From Puniceicoccus vermicola (GTDB lineage: Bacteria; Verrucomicrobiota; Verrucomicrobiia; Opitutales; Puniceicoccaceae): a stretch of 64,000 nt of DNA. The position numbers were made by a program, and so were the translations under genes. The DNA lies in NCBI RefSeq assembly GCF_014230055.1, contig NZ_JACHVA010000101.1, forward strand, positions 124,001-188,000, read 5' to 3'. Shown here piece after piece: positions 27,501 to 34,629 of this stretch (its first letter is position 1; every line of letters begins with the position of its first letter). The notes below the pieces were generated by a model that was not told where the DNA came from, ran no database searches, and saw only the letters and a program-made list of their open reading frames with translations.

Positions 27501-27854
27501 GAGGCGACGCCGCGCAATGAGCCCGCATTCACCCAAGAAGCACAGGAAGGCTGGCGCACGGAATCCCTTCCGGGCTGGCTGACGCAGGGGGACTTACTGG
27601 CTCGGCTGGGTCCTGTTTTGAACGTCCGTTCCGATACGTTTACGATTCGTGCCTATGGGGAAACCCGTGACCCGATTACCGATACACCCACCTCCAAGGC
27701 GTGGTGTGAGGCCACCGTGCAGCGTGTGCCGGAGTTTGTCGATGTCGACGCCGACTCGCCCGAGACTCCGCTTGCCAGCTTGAACGGCCCCGCCAACGCC
27801 GAATTCGGTCGGCGTTTTGTCCTCGTCGACTTTCGTTGGCTCGCAGAACTCTAG
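24579..27854 (+). CDS. Verru_Chthon cassette protein A-like (pilin-like N-terminus)
   Basis: 1091 aa. The N-terminus RRECDSGFALVVALSLMAFV is a pilin-like leader with a Gly-Phe junction and a hydrophobic helix. It continues ARSTALLAMQNALGELQKHAGRDQRVSA, the signature of the Verru_Chthon cassette protein A family, known as a large helix-anchored protein from Verrucomicrobiota. Most of the protein is extracytoplasmic. Near the C-terminus FTIRAYGETRDPITDTPTSK and WCEATVQRVPEFVD are also typical. Canonical cassettes hold A, B, C and D; here only A is recognisable, followed by an unrelated secreted protein. The role is unknown; secretion or a surface structure is the usual guess. Confidence 0.82.
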   Translation: MIFRRQRRECDSGFALVVALSLMAFVLLLLLSLSSLISVERKSVAITTNELQARSTALLAMQNALGELQKHAGRDQRVSAGASILDTDPETMAVEWGGEEFEEEYWTGIWDENGQLKTWLVSGNEGLSPADADFVSPVDEVVNGASFYDDDSVQAPLVLIEQGAYAFWVGDEGVKAKLPLLQGATASTSPLASAQKVEVSLMTDLDWLDGSSVSPGELEKVVTTETMKLLGSTPDQVASLDAHRHDLSHYGYGLLTDPVEGGLKKDLTLALFDGSDLPSGQIFEPVGGGAPSLTDPGGPLWGQLQSWAQAGSSAVNSDGSANVRPATDVQTGIFPVVTQMQFYVAPRYVKDTDAQTLRVYLEIYPAITLWNPYDRPLTGNDFKIDIGRNFWDYSKASPEYNHYNSTFYAWKLTLWDSTGASEEYNHQSTQKFPSAGAVYGAMHFDLGSVRLNPGESMVFSAPAGNGSMDIQTTGYSYYPLAPGFRPTAYYSLETDVERPYDPADPDSEDYEFVLAAWRTITLSLRLRNGDDILQQVFWLGGVQEATPARTALLELGSTDILVNPKGVVGVKSVRNFTDSLGNAGEDESIQWLAHQNPRGGSQGLIPIFLYNETPLNIQTSHILNPSFYASSYLNGYEYDFGLTNIGNGLSVDSATIDETVLFETPPGRDRLHGVGQLMHAPLYYSGADVSRADAANSENKNDTANRLRWWRFDNSMPAYAVGNSEADPRIPLDALFVDWNSGLYDTAWTTTYAMVEGRHYDHSYLLNRSLWDGYFFSALPNVTSRTSGNSRVVALDETRTSVMTGDEAAAEFMIDGAFNINSTSEEAWRAVLGAFFGVEVESSATDASPFLRVHDNPGDLFDAANDDSEDEPAYHGYRALTEEQIANLARQIVKQVKWRALGRDRPFTSMADFVNRDPTAAAPSGLGDADAFRLRGALSSAIAAADQISTVDAGELGIAPADAVINEALSESAYEATPRNEPAFTQEAQEGWRTESLPGWLTQGDLLARLGPVLNVRSDTFTIRAYGETRDPITDTPTSKAWCEATVQRVPEFVDVDADSPETPLASLNGPANAEFGRRFVLVDFRWLAEL

Positions 27855-27882
27855 TGCGATTCTATCATAGGCCGATTTAATA

Positions 27883-28644
27883 ATGAATGCCCCCCGTTTT
27901 CATCCGATCTGGTTGCTGCTCCTGACGTTCTCAATTCTTTCCGTGGAAGGTTCCCGCGTTCTGCCGTTTCAGGTCTACCTATGGCCCGGGGGGCCGAACC
28001 CGAATATGGAGGCAAGGTTGAGGGCGCAGGCGTCTTCGACGGATTACGACTCGATGGTCATGGTCGAGTATGTGCCGCCCACGATTCAATTCAGTCCGAC
28101 CGGGGGGGAGGAAGTCGAAACGATCCGGGCTGCGGAAAGTCGTCTCTCGCCCGTCTACCGCTATGAGGGAGAAGGGCCGTTGTTTTTCTTTCGGGAGATC
28201 CAATCGGGCGAAGAAGTGGTTCGCCGTGTTCCTTTGGGATCGGTTGTCGTTCCGGAGACGATCGAAAGAGCGCTGCTCTTGTTCATGCCCAACCCGACGA
28301 GTCCCGATACTTTCAGGATCTATCCGATCGACAACTCCCTCTCGAAAACCAAACCGGGAGAAGCCTGTCTCCACAACGTGACTCAAAGCGAGATCGGCTG
28401 CCTATTCAATGAAGAGCAAGTGCTGCTCGGCCCCGGAGAACAGAAAATCGTCTCAATCGGTGCCTCGGAGCGCATTACGATTGTGGTCCGAATCGCCGCC
28501 CAGGATGACGATGGAGACTGGAAGCAACGCCATGCCAGACAACTCTCCGTCCAGCCCGACGATAGCTTGACGATTCTAATCTACAACAAACCCGAAAAGG
28601 CCAACGCCTTCCGCATCTTGAAATTGGAGAACCCAAAACAGTAG
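27883..28644 (+). CDS. Secreted protein of unknown function in the Verru_Chthon module
   Basis: 253 aa. The signal peptide is MNAPRFHPIWLLLLTFSILS to about VEGS. The remaining sequence is predicted mostly beta (for example FQVYLWPGGPNPNMEARLRA, RALLLFMPNP, ERITIVVRIAAQDDDGDW). I do not recognise a family. It starts 28 bp after the Verru_Chthon A-like gene, so the two are very likely cotranscribed and may work together. It lacks a PEP-CTERM or pilin signal, so it could be periplasmic or released. Confidence 0.7.
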   Translation: MNAPRFHPIWLLLLTFSILSVEGSRVLPFQVYLWPGGPNPNMEARLRAQASSTDYDSMVMVEYVPPTIQFSPTGGEEVETIRAAESRLSPVYRYEGEGPLFFFREIQSGEEVVRRVPLGSVVVPETIERALLLFMPNPTSPDTFRIYPIDNSLSKTKPGEACLHNVTQSEIGCLFNEEQVLLGPGEQKIVSIGASERITIVVRIAAQDDDGDWKQRHARQLSVQPDDSLTILIYNKPEKANAFRILKLENPKQ

Positions 28645-28720
28645 TCGTTGGAGAGGCAGTTCCCGGACAGTGTAGTCACGGTGGTTTCACTGAATATACG
28701 GCGATGAGTGACGGGCGTGT

Positions 28721-29833
28721 TTATTGGGTGGGCACAAAAGGAGCACAGGATTGGCGTTCGATGAGCTGGGTGTTCACCAGGGCGTGCCGGACGATGGAGT
28801 CGGGGGTGCGCATGCGCTCTTCGAGCAGATCCACTGCAGCGCGACCGAGTTCTTCTTCGTTGAGTGAAACGCTGGTCAGCGGCGGGGTGGCGTCTTCGCA
28901 GTAGGGCGTGTTCATGAATCCGGTCAGGCTCATATCGCGGGGAAGTGAAAGGCCTTGCCGGGACAAAGTGCGCTGGAAGCATAGCGCGTAGGTGTCCGCC
29001 GCGCAGACGATGGCGGTCGGACGTTGGTCGTCCATAGCCAGGAAATCGCGGCTCGTGCGTTCAATCAGTTGGTCGTAGCTTTCGCCAGTGGCGGCGTTGC
29101 GGCGGGGGACTTTTATCAGCCGGGGATCGGTGGACAGCCCGAACTCGCCCCGCATGCGCTCAAAGCATAGCAGGCGTTCGGTATGGATCGGTGTGGTGCG
29201 TGCGCCTTCGTCCTCACTGTAAAAACCGATACGGCGGTGCCCCAGGTCCATGAGGTGTTTCAGGACTTGGGCCATCCCTCCGTAGTTGTCGCACATCACC
29301 GAAGGAACCGAGTGGAGGAGGTCGCGATGCATCAGCATGACGGTCGGCAAGCGTTGCGCGACTTCCTGAATCCAGGTGTCGGGGATGCCGCGGTTGACCC
29401 GGAGGATGACGGATTTGACCAGATTATCCTCAATCATTGCAGGAAGTACGCCACTCCGGGCGTCTTCCTCGCAGCAGGCGATGACGAGGTGTCCGCCCCG
29501 TTCGCGGACTCGCCGTTCCACTCCATGGATCAGGCTCGTCTGAAACGAGGTCGACTGGCGTTTTGAGTAGGTGATCTCGTCCATGAGCATTCCGATAGGC
29601 CCCAAGCGCTGCCCGTTCTTGTGGGTAATGCCTGAATTGACGCGAGGCTGATAACCCTTGTCCTGGACAACCCGCATGACGCGTTGGGTGAGGGTCGGGT
29701 TAACGTCGGCTTTGCCGTTGAGAACCCGGCTTACGGTGCCCAGTGACACCCCGGCCTGCTGTGCGATGTCACGCATGCGTAGTTGTGGGGATCGACTTTT
29801 CTTGTTCATGAACATATTGAAGTCGTCTGTCAT
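28721..29833 (-). CDS. LacI-family transcriptional regulator
   Basis: About 370 aa. The HTH is MRDIAQQAGVSLGTVSRVLN, followed by GKADVNPTLTQRVMRVVQDK. The sensor domain includes LMDLGHRRIGFYSEDEG and AIVCAADTYALCF, and the C-terminus VSLNEEELGRAAVDLLEERM is classic LacI. The start is uncertain: a TTG at 29845 and ATGs at 29833, 29815 and 29809 are all in frame. The last two overlap the palindrome TGTTCATGAACA, which would let the protein block its own start region. It is divergent from the heparinase-like lyase and probably controls it. Confidence 0.9.
   Translation of the reverse strand: MTDDFNMFMNKKSRSPQLRMRDIAQQAGVSLGTVSRVLNGKADVNPTLTQRVMRVVQDKGYQPRVNSGITHKNGQRLGPIGMLMDEITYSKRQSTSFQTSLIHGVERRVRERGGHLVIACCEEDARSGVLPAMIEDNLVKSVILRVNRGIPDTWIQEVAQRLPTVMLMHRDLLHSVPSVMCDNYGGMAQVLKHLMDLGHRRIGFYSEDEGARTTPIHTERLLCFERMRGEFGLSTDPRLIKVPRRNAATGESYDQLIERTSRDFLAMDDQRPTAIVCAADTYALCFQRTLSRQGLSLPRDMSLTGFMNTPYCEDATPPLTSVSLNEEELGRAAVDLLEERMRTPDSIVRHALVNTQLIERQSCAPFVPTQ
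29803..29814. promoter_or_regulatory. Palindrome TGTTCATGAACA at the LacI start region
   Basis: A perfect 12-bp palindrome overlapping the alternative start codons of the LacI gene at 28721-29833. Half sites TGTTCA (29871-29876) and TGAACA (29908-29913) and a near-copy (29914-29925) follow within 120 bp, all in the divergent regulator/lyase gap. The clustering is the argument for an operator. Confidence 0.5.
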
Positions 29834-29906
29834 CCTGTGTTGCAACTGTTATTTGCTTCCTCGGGTGGATTGTTCATAGTGGGTGTGCTTGACGAATTGG
29901 ATTTTT

Positions 29907-32000
29907 ATGAACACATTCATGAACAAAATGATTTTTGTATATTCTATGTCTGCCCGCGGTCTCTGCCTTGCTGTGGCAGGGGTCGCATTTTTTATCGCCA
30001 TGGTTAGTGATTGTTGTGCATCGGAGAGAGAAGTGGGCGCTTCGTCGTCGCAGTCTTACTACGCCAGCCGGATGGATGAACTCAAGCGACGAGCCGAGGC
30101 GGATCCTACGCTCCAAGCCAAGATCGATTCCACGCTTGAGTTGGCACGAGCGATCGTCCGGCGGCCAATCGTCGAGCGGGCCAGTTCGCTGGATGAGCTG
30201 AAAAACCCGGACGGACGTCGCCTCGGCACGATCGATGGGCGTACTGGGAATCTGGAGGCCGCCGTCCCGGAAAAAGCCGAGATCTTCGCTCTGGCCATGG
30301 CGGACACCACGGCAACGGGTATCATCATTGATGAAATGCCTTTGGTCGCCAGTGCCTATCGCCTGACGGGCGATAAGTCATTTCTTGACTACGTCATTGC
30401 CCAGATCGATGAATTATGTACCTGGGAGCCTTTGCAACGGCCGGGTTGGACGCTGCTCAAGCCCAGCAGTGTATTGCCCGCTGGCGGTGACGGTGTCTGG
30501 CTGGCGACGGGGCAGGGGCTTCTCGCCCTTTGCCAAACGCTCGATGTGTTACCTCCGGATTCTTTGCCGGAGTCCACTCAAGCTGCGGTGCGTGCCTTGC
30601 TGGATCGTGAGATCGGCTTCATTGTAAAGGATTGGGCCGACGAACGTCCCTGGTACGTGCGCAAGCAGGCCGTGGGTTCGAATCAATGGGTCGTTCCGGC
30701 GTCAGGGCTGGTCGCCGCTAGCGTGGCCGCAGGTAAAGACAGCTATCCGGAAGCCTACCGGCTGGGCATCGACAGCCTGCTCAAGACAAAGAACTCGCTC
30801 GGCCCCGATGGTTCGGTTTCCGAAGGTATCGTGTATGCCGCCTATTGGACGGTGCCGTATTACGCCATGGCTGCTATCGCCGCCCGGGACGCGGGCGACA
30901 CTCGTCTATCCGACGCCGCGTTCTTGAAGAATTTCCCACTCTGGTACGTGCAGTCCTTTCAGCCCGGCGAGAGTATCATCAACTGCTTCGATGGTTACGG
31001 CGGCTCCCGCGGGATCTACCACGTTTTCACGCCCCGTCTGGTGCGTGTGAACGCCCTGGTTCCGAACCCTTACATGACTTGGCTCATCCGAAATGAATTC
31101 GCCGACTGGATCCAGCCGGGCTTTTTCAGTCTGCTCGCCTGGAGCATCCCGCCCAGTGAGGCCAAAGAGCCCCCGCTCTGGGGGTCTTACGAGCGGGCGC
31201 GCTGGGTCGTGTGGCGCAGCAGTTGGACTGACGATGCTTCCGGCGTGTGGGTGCGCGGCGGGGATGTGCGCGACGGTCACTCGCACCATGATCGTGGGCA
31301 CGTAAATTTTATCCTCCATGGAAAGCCTCTCCTGATTGAAGCGGGCACGCCCGGTTATGACGAACCGCTTAAGCGCGAGAGTTACGATTCGGTGGTCGGA
31401 CATAATGTGCTTCAAGTCGGCGACGAGATCTATCCGAAAAAAGCCGCCGCACCCACCTCCGTCATCCGACTCGATTCAGATGGAGGCGAGGTGACCGTCG
31501 ATGCGGGGCAGGGGTATCCCGGGGTGCAAAGTTGGGAGCGAAACATCATCTGGACGGCGGACGAAATCAGCGTGACCGACCGGATCGTCCCGAAAAAGCC
31601 CGAGCATGTGAAACTACGTTGGCATTTGGCTTCCGAGGAGTCTCTTTCCATTCAGTCTTCGGGAGGCACCGTCACGACGGCCTCCCTGCCGGCCGGGGAG
31701 ATCGGTTTCGCAGGTTGGATCGGCAAGCTGCCGGAAGGCTCTGCCTGGACGCCTCCCGACTTCGATGTCGTGCACACTCCGGCTGCCGTGATCACGGTGA
31801 AGTCGGACCAGCCGGTGACGGTTTCCCAGGAGAAAAATTACGACCATACGATGAAATTCCGCCAGTGGCGGCACGAGCACACGACCTTGCTTGTGGACTC
31901 TGTCGAGCCCGTCGAAGCCATCACTATTTTCAGTCAATTTCGGAGGCCGCCTGTGGCATCCGGATCCTCCACCACCAACCCCATGTCGATGTTTGATTAA
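29907..32000 (+). CDS. Secreted heparinase II/III-like polysaccharide lyase
   Basis: About 697 aa from the ATG at 29907; a GTG at 29883 and ATGs at 29919, 29928 and 29946 are alternatives, and all leave the hydrophobic signal segment ARGLCLAVAGVAFFIAMVSD intact. The N-terminal half is an alpha/alpha toroid (PWYVRKQAVGSNQWVVPASG, GPDGSVSEGIVYAAYWTVPY). The C-terminal half is a beta-sandwich with the heparinase II/III signature GHSHHDRGHVNFILHGKPLL. Such enzymes cleave uronic-acid polysaccharides by beta-elimination. It sits next to its own LacI regulator, and a mutarotase-fold secreted protein follows after 62 bp. The substrate (alginate, ulvan, heparinoid or other) is open. Confidence 0.8.
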   Translation: MNTFMNKMIFVYSMSARGLCLAVAGVAFFIAMVSDCCASEREVGASSSQSYYASRMDELKRRAEADPTLQAKIDSTLELARAIVRRPIVERASSLDELKNPDGRRLGTIDGRTGNLEAAVPEKAEIFALAMADTTATGIIIDEMPLVASAYRLTGDKSFLDYVIAQIDELCTWEPLQRPGWTLLKPSSVLPAGGDGVWLATGQGLLALCQTLDVLPPDSLPESTQAAVRALLDREIGFIVKDWADERPWYVRKQAVGSNQWVVPASGLVAASVAAGKDSYPEAYRLGIDSLLKTKNSLGPDGSVSEGIVYAAYWTVPYYAMAAIAARDAGDTRLSDAAFLKNFPLWYVQSFQPGESIINCFDGYGGSRGIYHVFTPRLVRVNALVPNPYMTWLIRNEFADWIQPGFFSLLAWSIPPSEAKEPPLWGSYERARWVVWRSSWTDDASGVWVRGGDVRDGHSHHDRGHVNFILHGKPLLIEAGTPGYDEPLKRESYDSVVGHNVLQVGDEIYPKKAAAPTSVIRLDSDGGEVTVDAGQGYPGVQSWERNIIWTADEISVTDRIVPKKPEHVKLRWHLASEESLSIQSSGGTVTTASLPAGEIGFAGWIGKLPEGSAWTPPDFDVVHTPAAVITVKSDQPVTVSQEKNYDHTMKFRQWRHEHTTLLVDSVEPVEAITIFSQFRRPPVASGSSTTNPMSMFD
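29914..29925. promoter_or_regulatory. Near-copy CATTCATGAACA at the lyase start
   Basis: Matches 10 of 12 bases of the palindrome at 29803-29814. It lies at the first codons of the heparinase-like gene, next to another TGAACA half site. With the upstream palindrome it could allow repression by looping; this is inference. Confidence 0.4.
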
Positions 32001-32062
32001 CAGACGATTATCCACCCTCTGATGAATCCTTTTCCGCCGCAGCATTAGTCTACCTGGCTGAC

Positions 32063-33064
32063 ATGACCTTTTCCGGTTACTTTCTCTTCTCCGCGTTGCT
32101 GGCAATCGTCTGGCCCGTGTCCGGGGCTGTGACTTTGCGGCAGCAGTACGTGCCCAAGCTTCCCGGCACGCGGCAGCTGCACAGTGACCGGTTGGCCGTG
32201 GAGGTGATGGACCCGGAAGCACCGGACCGCTACAACCAAGGCGTGCGCTTTTCGCCGGTGGCGAATATCCTGCGTGTAAGCATGGACGGTCAGGATTTCC
32301 TCTATGCCCCGATTGAACACAACCCGATTACTCAGAACGGTGGGCTGGCCATGGAGTTTGACATCAAGGCCGATGAAAATCCGCCGCCCGGATTCCAGGA
32401 AGCCTCCTGGGGGGAGGGCTTCCTGAAAGTGGGTGTGGGGATTCTCGCGCGTCACGGCGACGCATATGATTTCTACGCGCAGTACCCACTGCTCGAAGCC
32501 GCGAACACGACGGCCGAGTGGGGCGAAGACCGTGCGAGGTTTCATCAAGATAGCGGGGATGTGCGGGGCTATGCCTACTCGCTGGATTCGGAAGTCTTGG
32601 TCGTCGGCAACGAAGTTCGCATTCACCATCGTCTGACGAATGCCGGAGAGCGTTCTTTCACGACGATTAACTATGCGCACAATTTCTTCCGCTTCGATGG
32701 TCGCGACTGTGGGCCTGGGGACTATGTGGTGGAACCCCATTACGGCTTTTACGCGGTCACCATGAATCCGCCGATGAAACGACAGGGAAATTCCTTGGTC
32801 ATCGTCGGCGGCTACTTGCCGGAGTTGCCCGTGTCGCGAACCTACGTTTTCCCCTTCGATCCCGGGCGCCCTTCCGACGAGATGGTCGTCCGCCACCCTT
32901 CGTCGGGCATGAGCGTGGAGGTGGAGACCTCGCCCAATAGCGGATATTCGGTGATTCATGCCGAACCACTATTTATTAGCCCGGAACAGTTCATCCGGCT
33001 GGAACTGGAACCTGGCGAATCCGCCGAGTGGACACGCGTTTACCGCTTTGAATGCGACAGATAA
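32063..33064 (+). CDS. Secreted protein with galactose-mutarotase-like fold
   Basis: 333 aa with signal peptide MTFSGYFLFSALLAIVWPVS to about GAVT. Motifs are ARFHQDSGDVRGYAYSLDSE, VRIHHRLTNAGERSFTTINY and AHNFFRFDG. This pattern, with a conserved YxHNF, resembles aldose-1-epimerase-like beta-sandwich proteins. It may handle sugars released by the lyase gene just upstream; the enzymatic residues were not identified, so a binding role is equally possible. The last in a two-gene set with the lyase. Confidence 0.6.
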   Translation: MTFSGYFLFSALLAIVWPVSGAVTLRQQYVPKLPGTRQLHSDRLAVEVMDPEAPDRYNQGVRFSPVANILRVSMDGQDFLYAPIEHNPITQNGGLAMEFDIKADENPPPGFQEASWGEGFLKVGVGILARHGDAYDFYAQYPLLEAANTTAEWGEDRARFHQDSGDVRGYAYSLDSEVLVVGNEVRIHHRLTNAGERSFTTINYAHNFFRFDGRDCGPGDYVVEPHYGFYAVTMNPPMKRQGNSLVIVGGYLPELPVSRTYVFPFDPGRPSDEMVVRHPSSGMSVEVETSPNSGYSVIHAEPLFISPEQFIRLELEPGESAEWTRVYRFECDR

Positions 33065-33246
33065 GGAGTATCTCGAATTGCTCGTAGTTCCGAATAAGCT
33101 TCAACCCCTGATTCTAATGAGCTCCATGCCCCAAGTTCGTCGCACCCGCAGCCCGCCCTGAACTCTGCCAACCTTATAATATTGAAACAGGGCAAACGAG
33201 GAATTTACTATTTGCACACAGACGTCCATATGTAAATATTATATTC

Positions 33247-34404
33247 ATGATTGAAAGACCAGAATGGGTAGGTCGGATCGAAAAGGCTTGGAAAAAGGTG
33301 TCGGTGGTCTGGCTGACGGGTGTACGCCGTGTGGGCAAAACGACGCTCACCCGGCACTGGGGAGGTGCACACTATCTGAACTGCGACCTTCCACGAGTCC
33401 GGAACCAACTTGCCGACCCTGAGCTGTTTCTTGGGCAAATACCCTCCGGAATCGTGATCTTTGATGAGATTCATCGCACCGCCGATCCCGCCGAAATCCT
33501 GAAAATTGCCGCCGATGAGTTTCCGCATTTGAAAGTTCTGGCCACAGGTTCGTCAACCCTTACGGCCAGTCGCAAATTTTCGGATACCCTGACGGGGCGC
33601 AAGCGTTCCGTCCATCTCCTGCCGGTCCTCGCATCGGAGATGGATCGGTTCGGCATCCCGGATCTGACCTACCGACTCCAGCGCGGCGGCCTCCCCCCCG
33701 CGTTGTTGTCGGACGAGGTCGACCTCGAGTTCTATTCCGAATGGCTCGATTCGTATTTCGCACGCGATATCCAGGAACTCTTCAATGTCGGCAAACGCGG
33801 TGGATTTCTCCGGCTCTGCGCACTCGTTCTGCGACAAAGCGGAGGGTTGGCGCAGATAACTTCCTTTGCGAAGCATACAGGCCTCAGCCGACCGACGGTG
33901 ATGAGTTATCTCGACATCCTTGAGGCGACTCATTTCGCGCGAACGCTCCGCCCGTATCACGCGGGAGGACGAAGGGAACTCCTCGCCCAGCCGAAGATCT
34001 ATGCCTTTGATACGGGATTCGTGGCTCACCAGCGGGGATGGGAAACTTTGCGACCGGAGGATTGCGGAGGGCTGCTTGAGCATTTGGTCCTCGATGAATT
34101 GGCGGCATCCCCGACCCTCCGCGAGGTCCACTTCTGGAGGGATAAGCAGGGGAGGGAAATCGATTTCGTGCTCCCGCTGTCCCCCGGCAACGTCGTCGCG
34201 ATCGAATGCAAGTGGAGTGAAAGAGCGTTCGACACCCGTAATCTCGACGCTTTTCGGGCCAACTATCCCGATGGCGAGACGATTCTGATGACTGGCGGGA
34301 ATGAGGCGGGTTTGCTGCGCCGTTTCGGCGACAAGCAGATCCGAGTCTGCGGAATCCGTCATTTCGCTTCTTTGATCGATCAGATCCAAGCCGATTCTCC
34401 GTGA
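33247..34404 (+). CDS. AAA ATPase with C-terminal DUF4143 domain
   Basis: 385 aa. Walker A is in GVRRVGKTTLTRHW (about residues 25-38), and the Walker B-like segment is IPSGIVIFDEIHRT (about 65-78). A sensor-like LATGSSTLTASR follows. The C-terminal DUF4143 nuclease-like region includes LDSYFARDIQELFNVGKRGG, PTVMSYLDILEATHF and the segment EIDFVLPLSPGNVVAIECKW, which has the E/D...E-x-K pattern of the PD-(D/E)XK fold. These proteins are common, often mobile, and of uncertain role. It has an AT-rich promoter region (33180-33246) and no evident functional tie to the glycan genes around it. Confidence 0.88.
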   Translation: MIERPEWVGRIEKAWKKVSVVWLTGVRRVGKTTLTRHWGGAHYLNCDLPRVRNQLADPELFLGQIPSGIVIFDEIHRTADPAEILKIAADEFPHLKVLATGSSTLTASRKFSDTLTGRKRSVHLLPVLASEMDRFGIPDLTYRLQRGGLPPALLSDEVDLEFYSEWLDSYFARDIQELFNVGKRGGFLRLCALVLRQSGGLAQITSFAKHTGLSRPTVMSYLDILEATHFARTLRPYHAGGRRELLAQPKIYAFDTGFVAHQRGWETLRPEDCGGLLEHLVLDELAASPTLREVHFWRDKQGREIDFVLPLSPGNVVAIECKWSERAFDTRNLDAFRANYPDGETILMTGGNEAGLLRRFGDKQIRVCGIRHFASLIDQIQADSP

Positions 34405-34428
34405 CCTGCGGTTCGCCGTAATAAGGAA

Positions 34429-34590
34429 TCAAAACTCGATATTTGGAAAAAATCCGGCGATCATCACCGAGCAGTTGTGCGTGATTACCCGGTCTGTATA
34501 ACTGACGATGTGCTGACCATAAAATTCCCGGAGATTTCGGTGAACCAGGCCATCATTTTTGCGATAGAGATCTTTCAAATCAAACCCGGA
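34429..34590 (-). other. Open frame of 53 codons without a start, possible gene remnant
   Basis: In the 225-bp gap between the ATPase and the large secreted protein, the minus strand reads GFDLKDLYRKNDGLVHRNLR and continues to a TGA at 34429-34431. A TGA (34591-34593) precedes it directly, and no start codon is well placed. Residue composition looks protein-like, but I recognise no family. It may be a decayed 3' end, as seen elsewhere in this part of the window, or chance. Confidence 0.25.
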
Positions 34591-34629
34591 TCATAGGGGT
34601 GTCCTGTTCTCTGATTCGCGATTTTCTCA

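Noticed and set aside
26454-27536. 360-codon minus-strand open frame
   Set aside because: It is antisense to the Verru_Chthon A-like gene, which has the right N-terminus, family motifs and length; the antisense frame has no recognisable domain.
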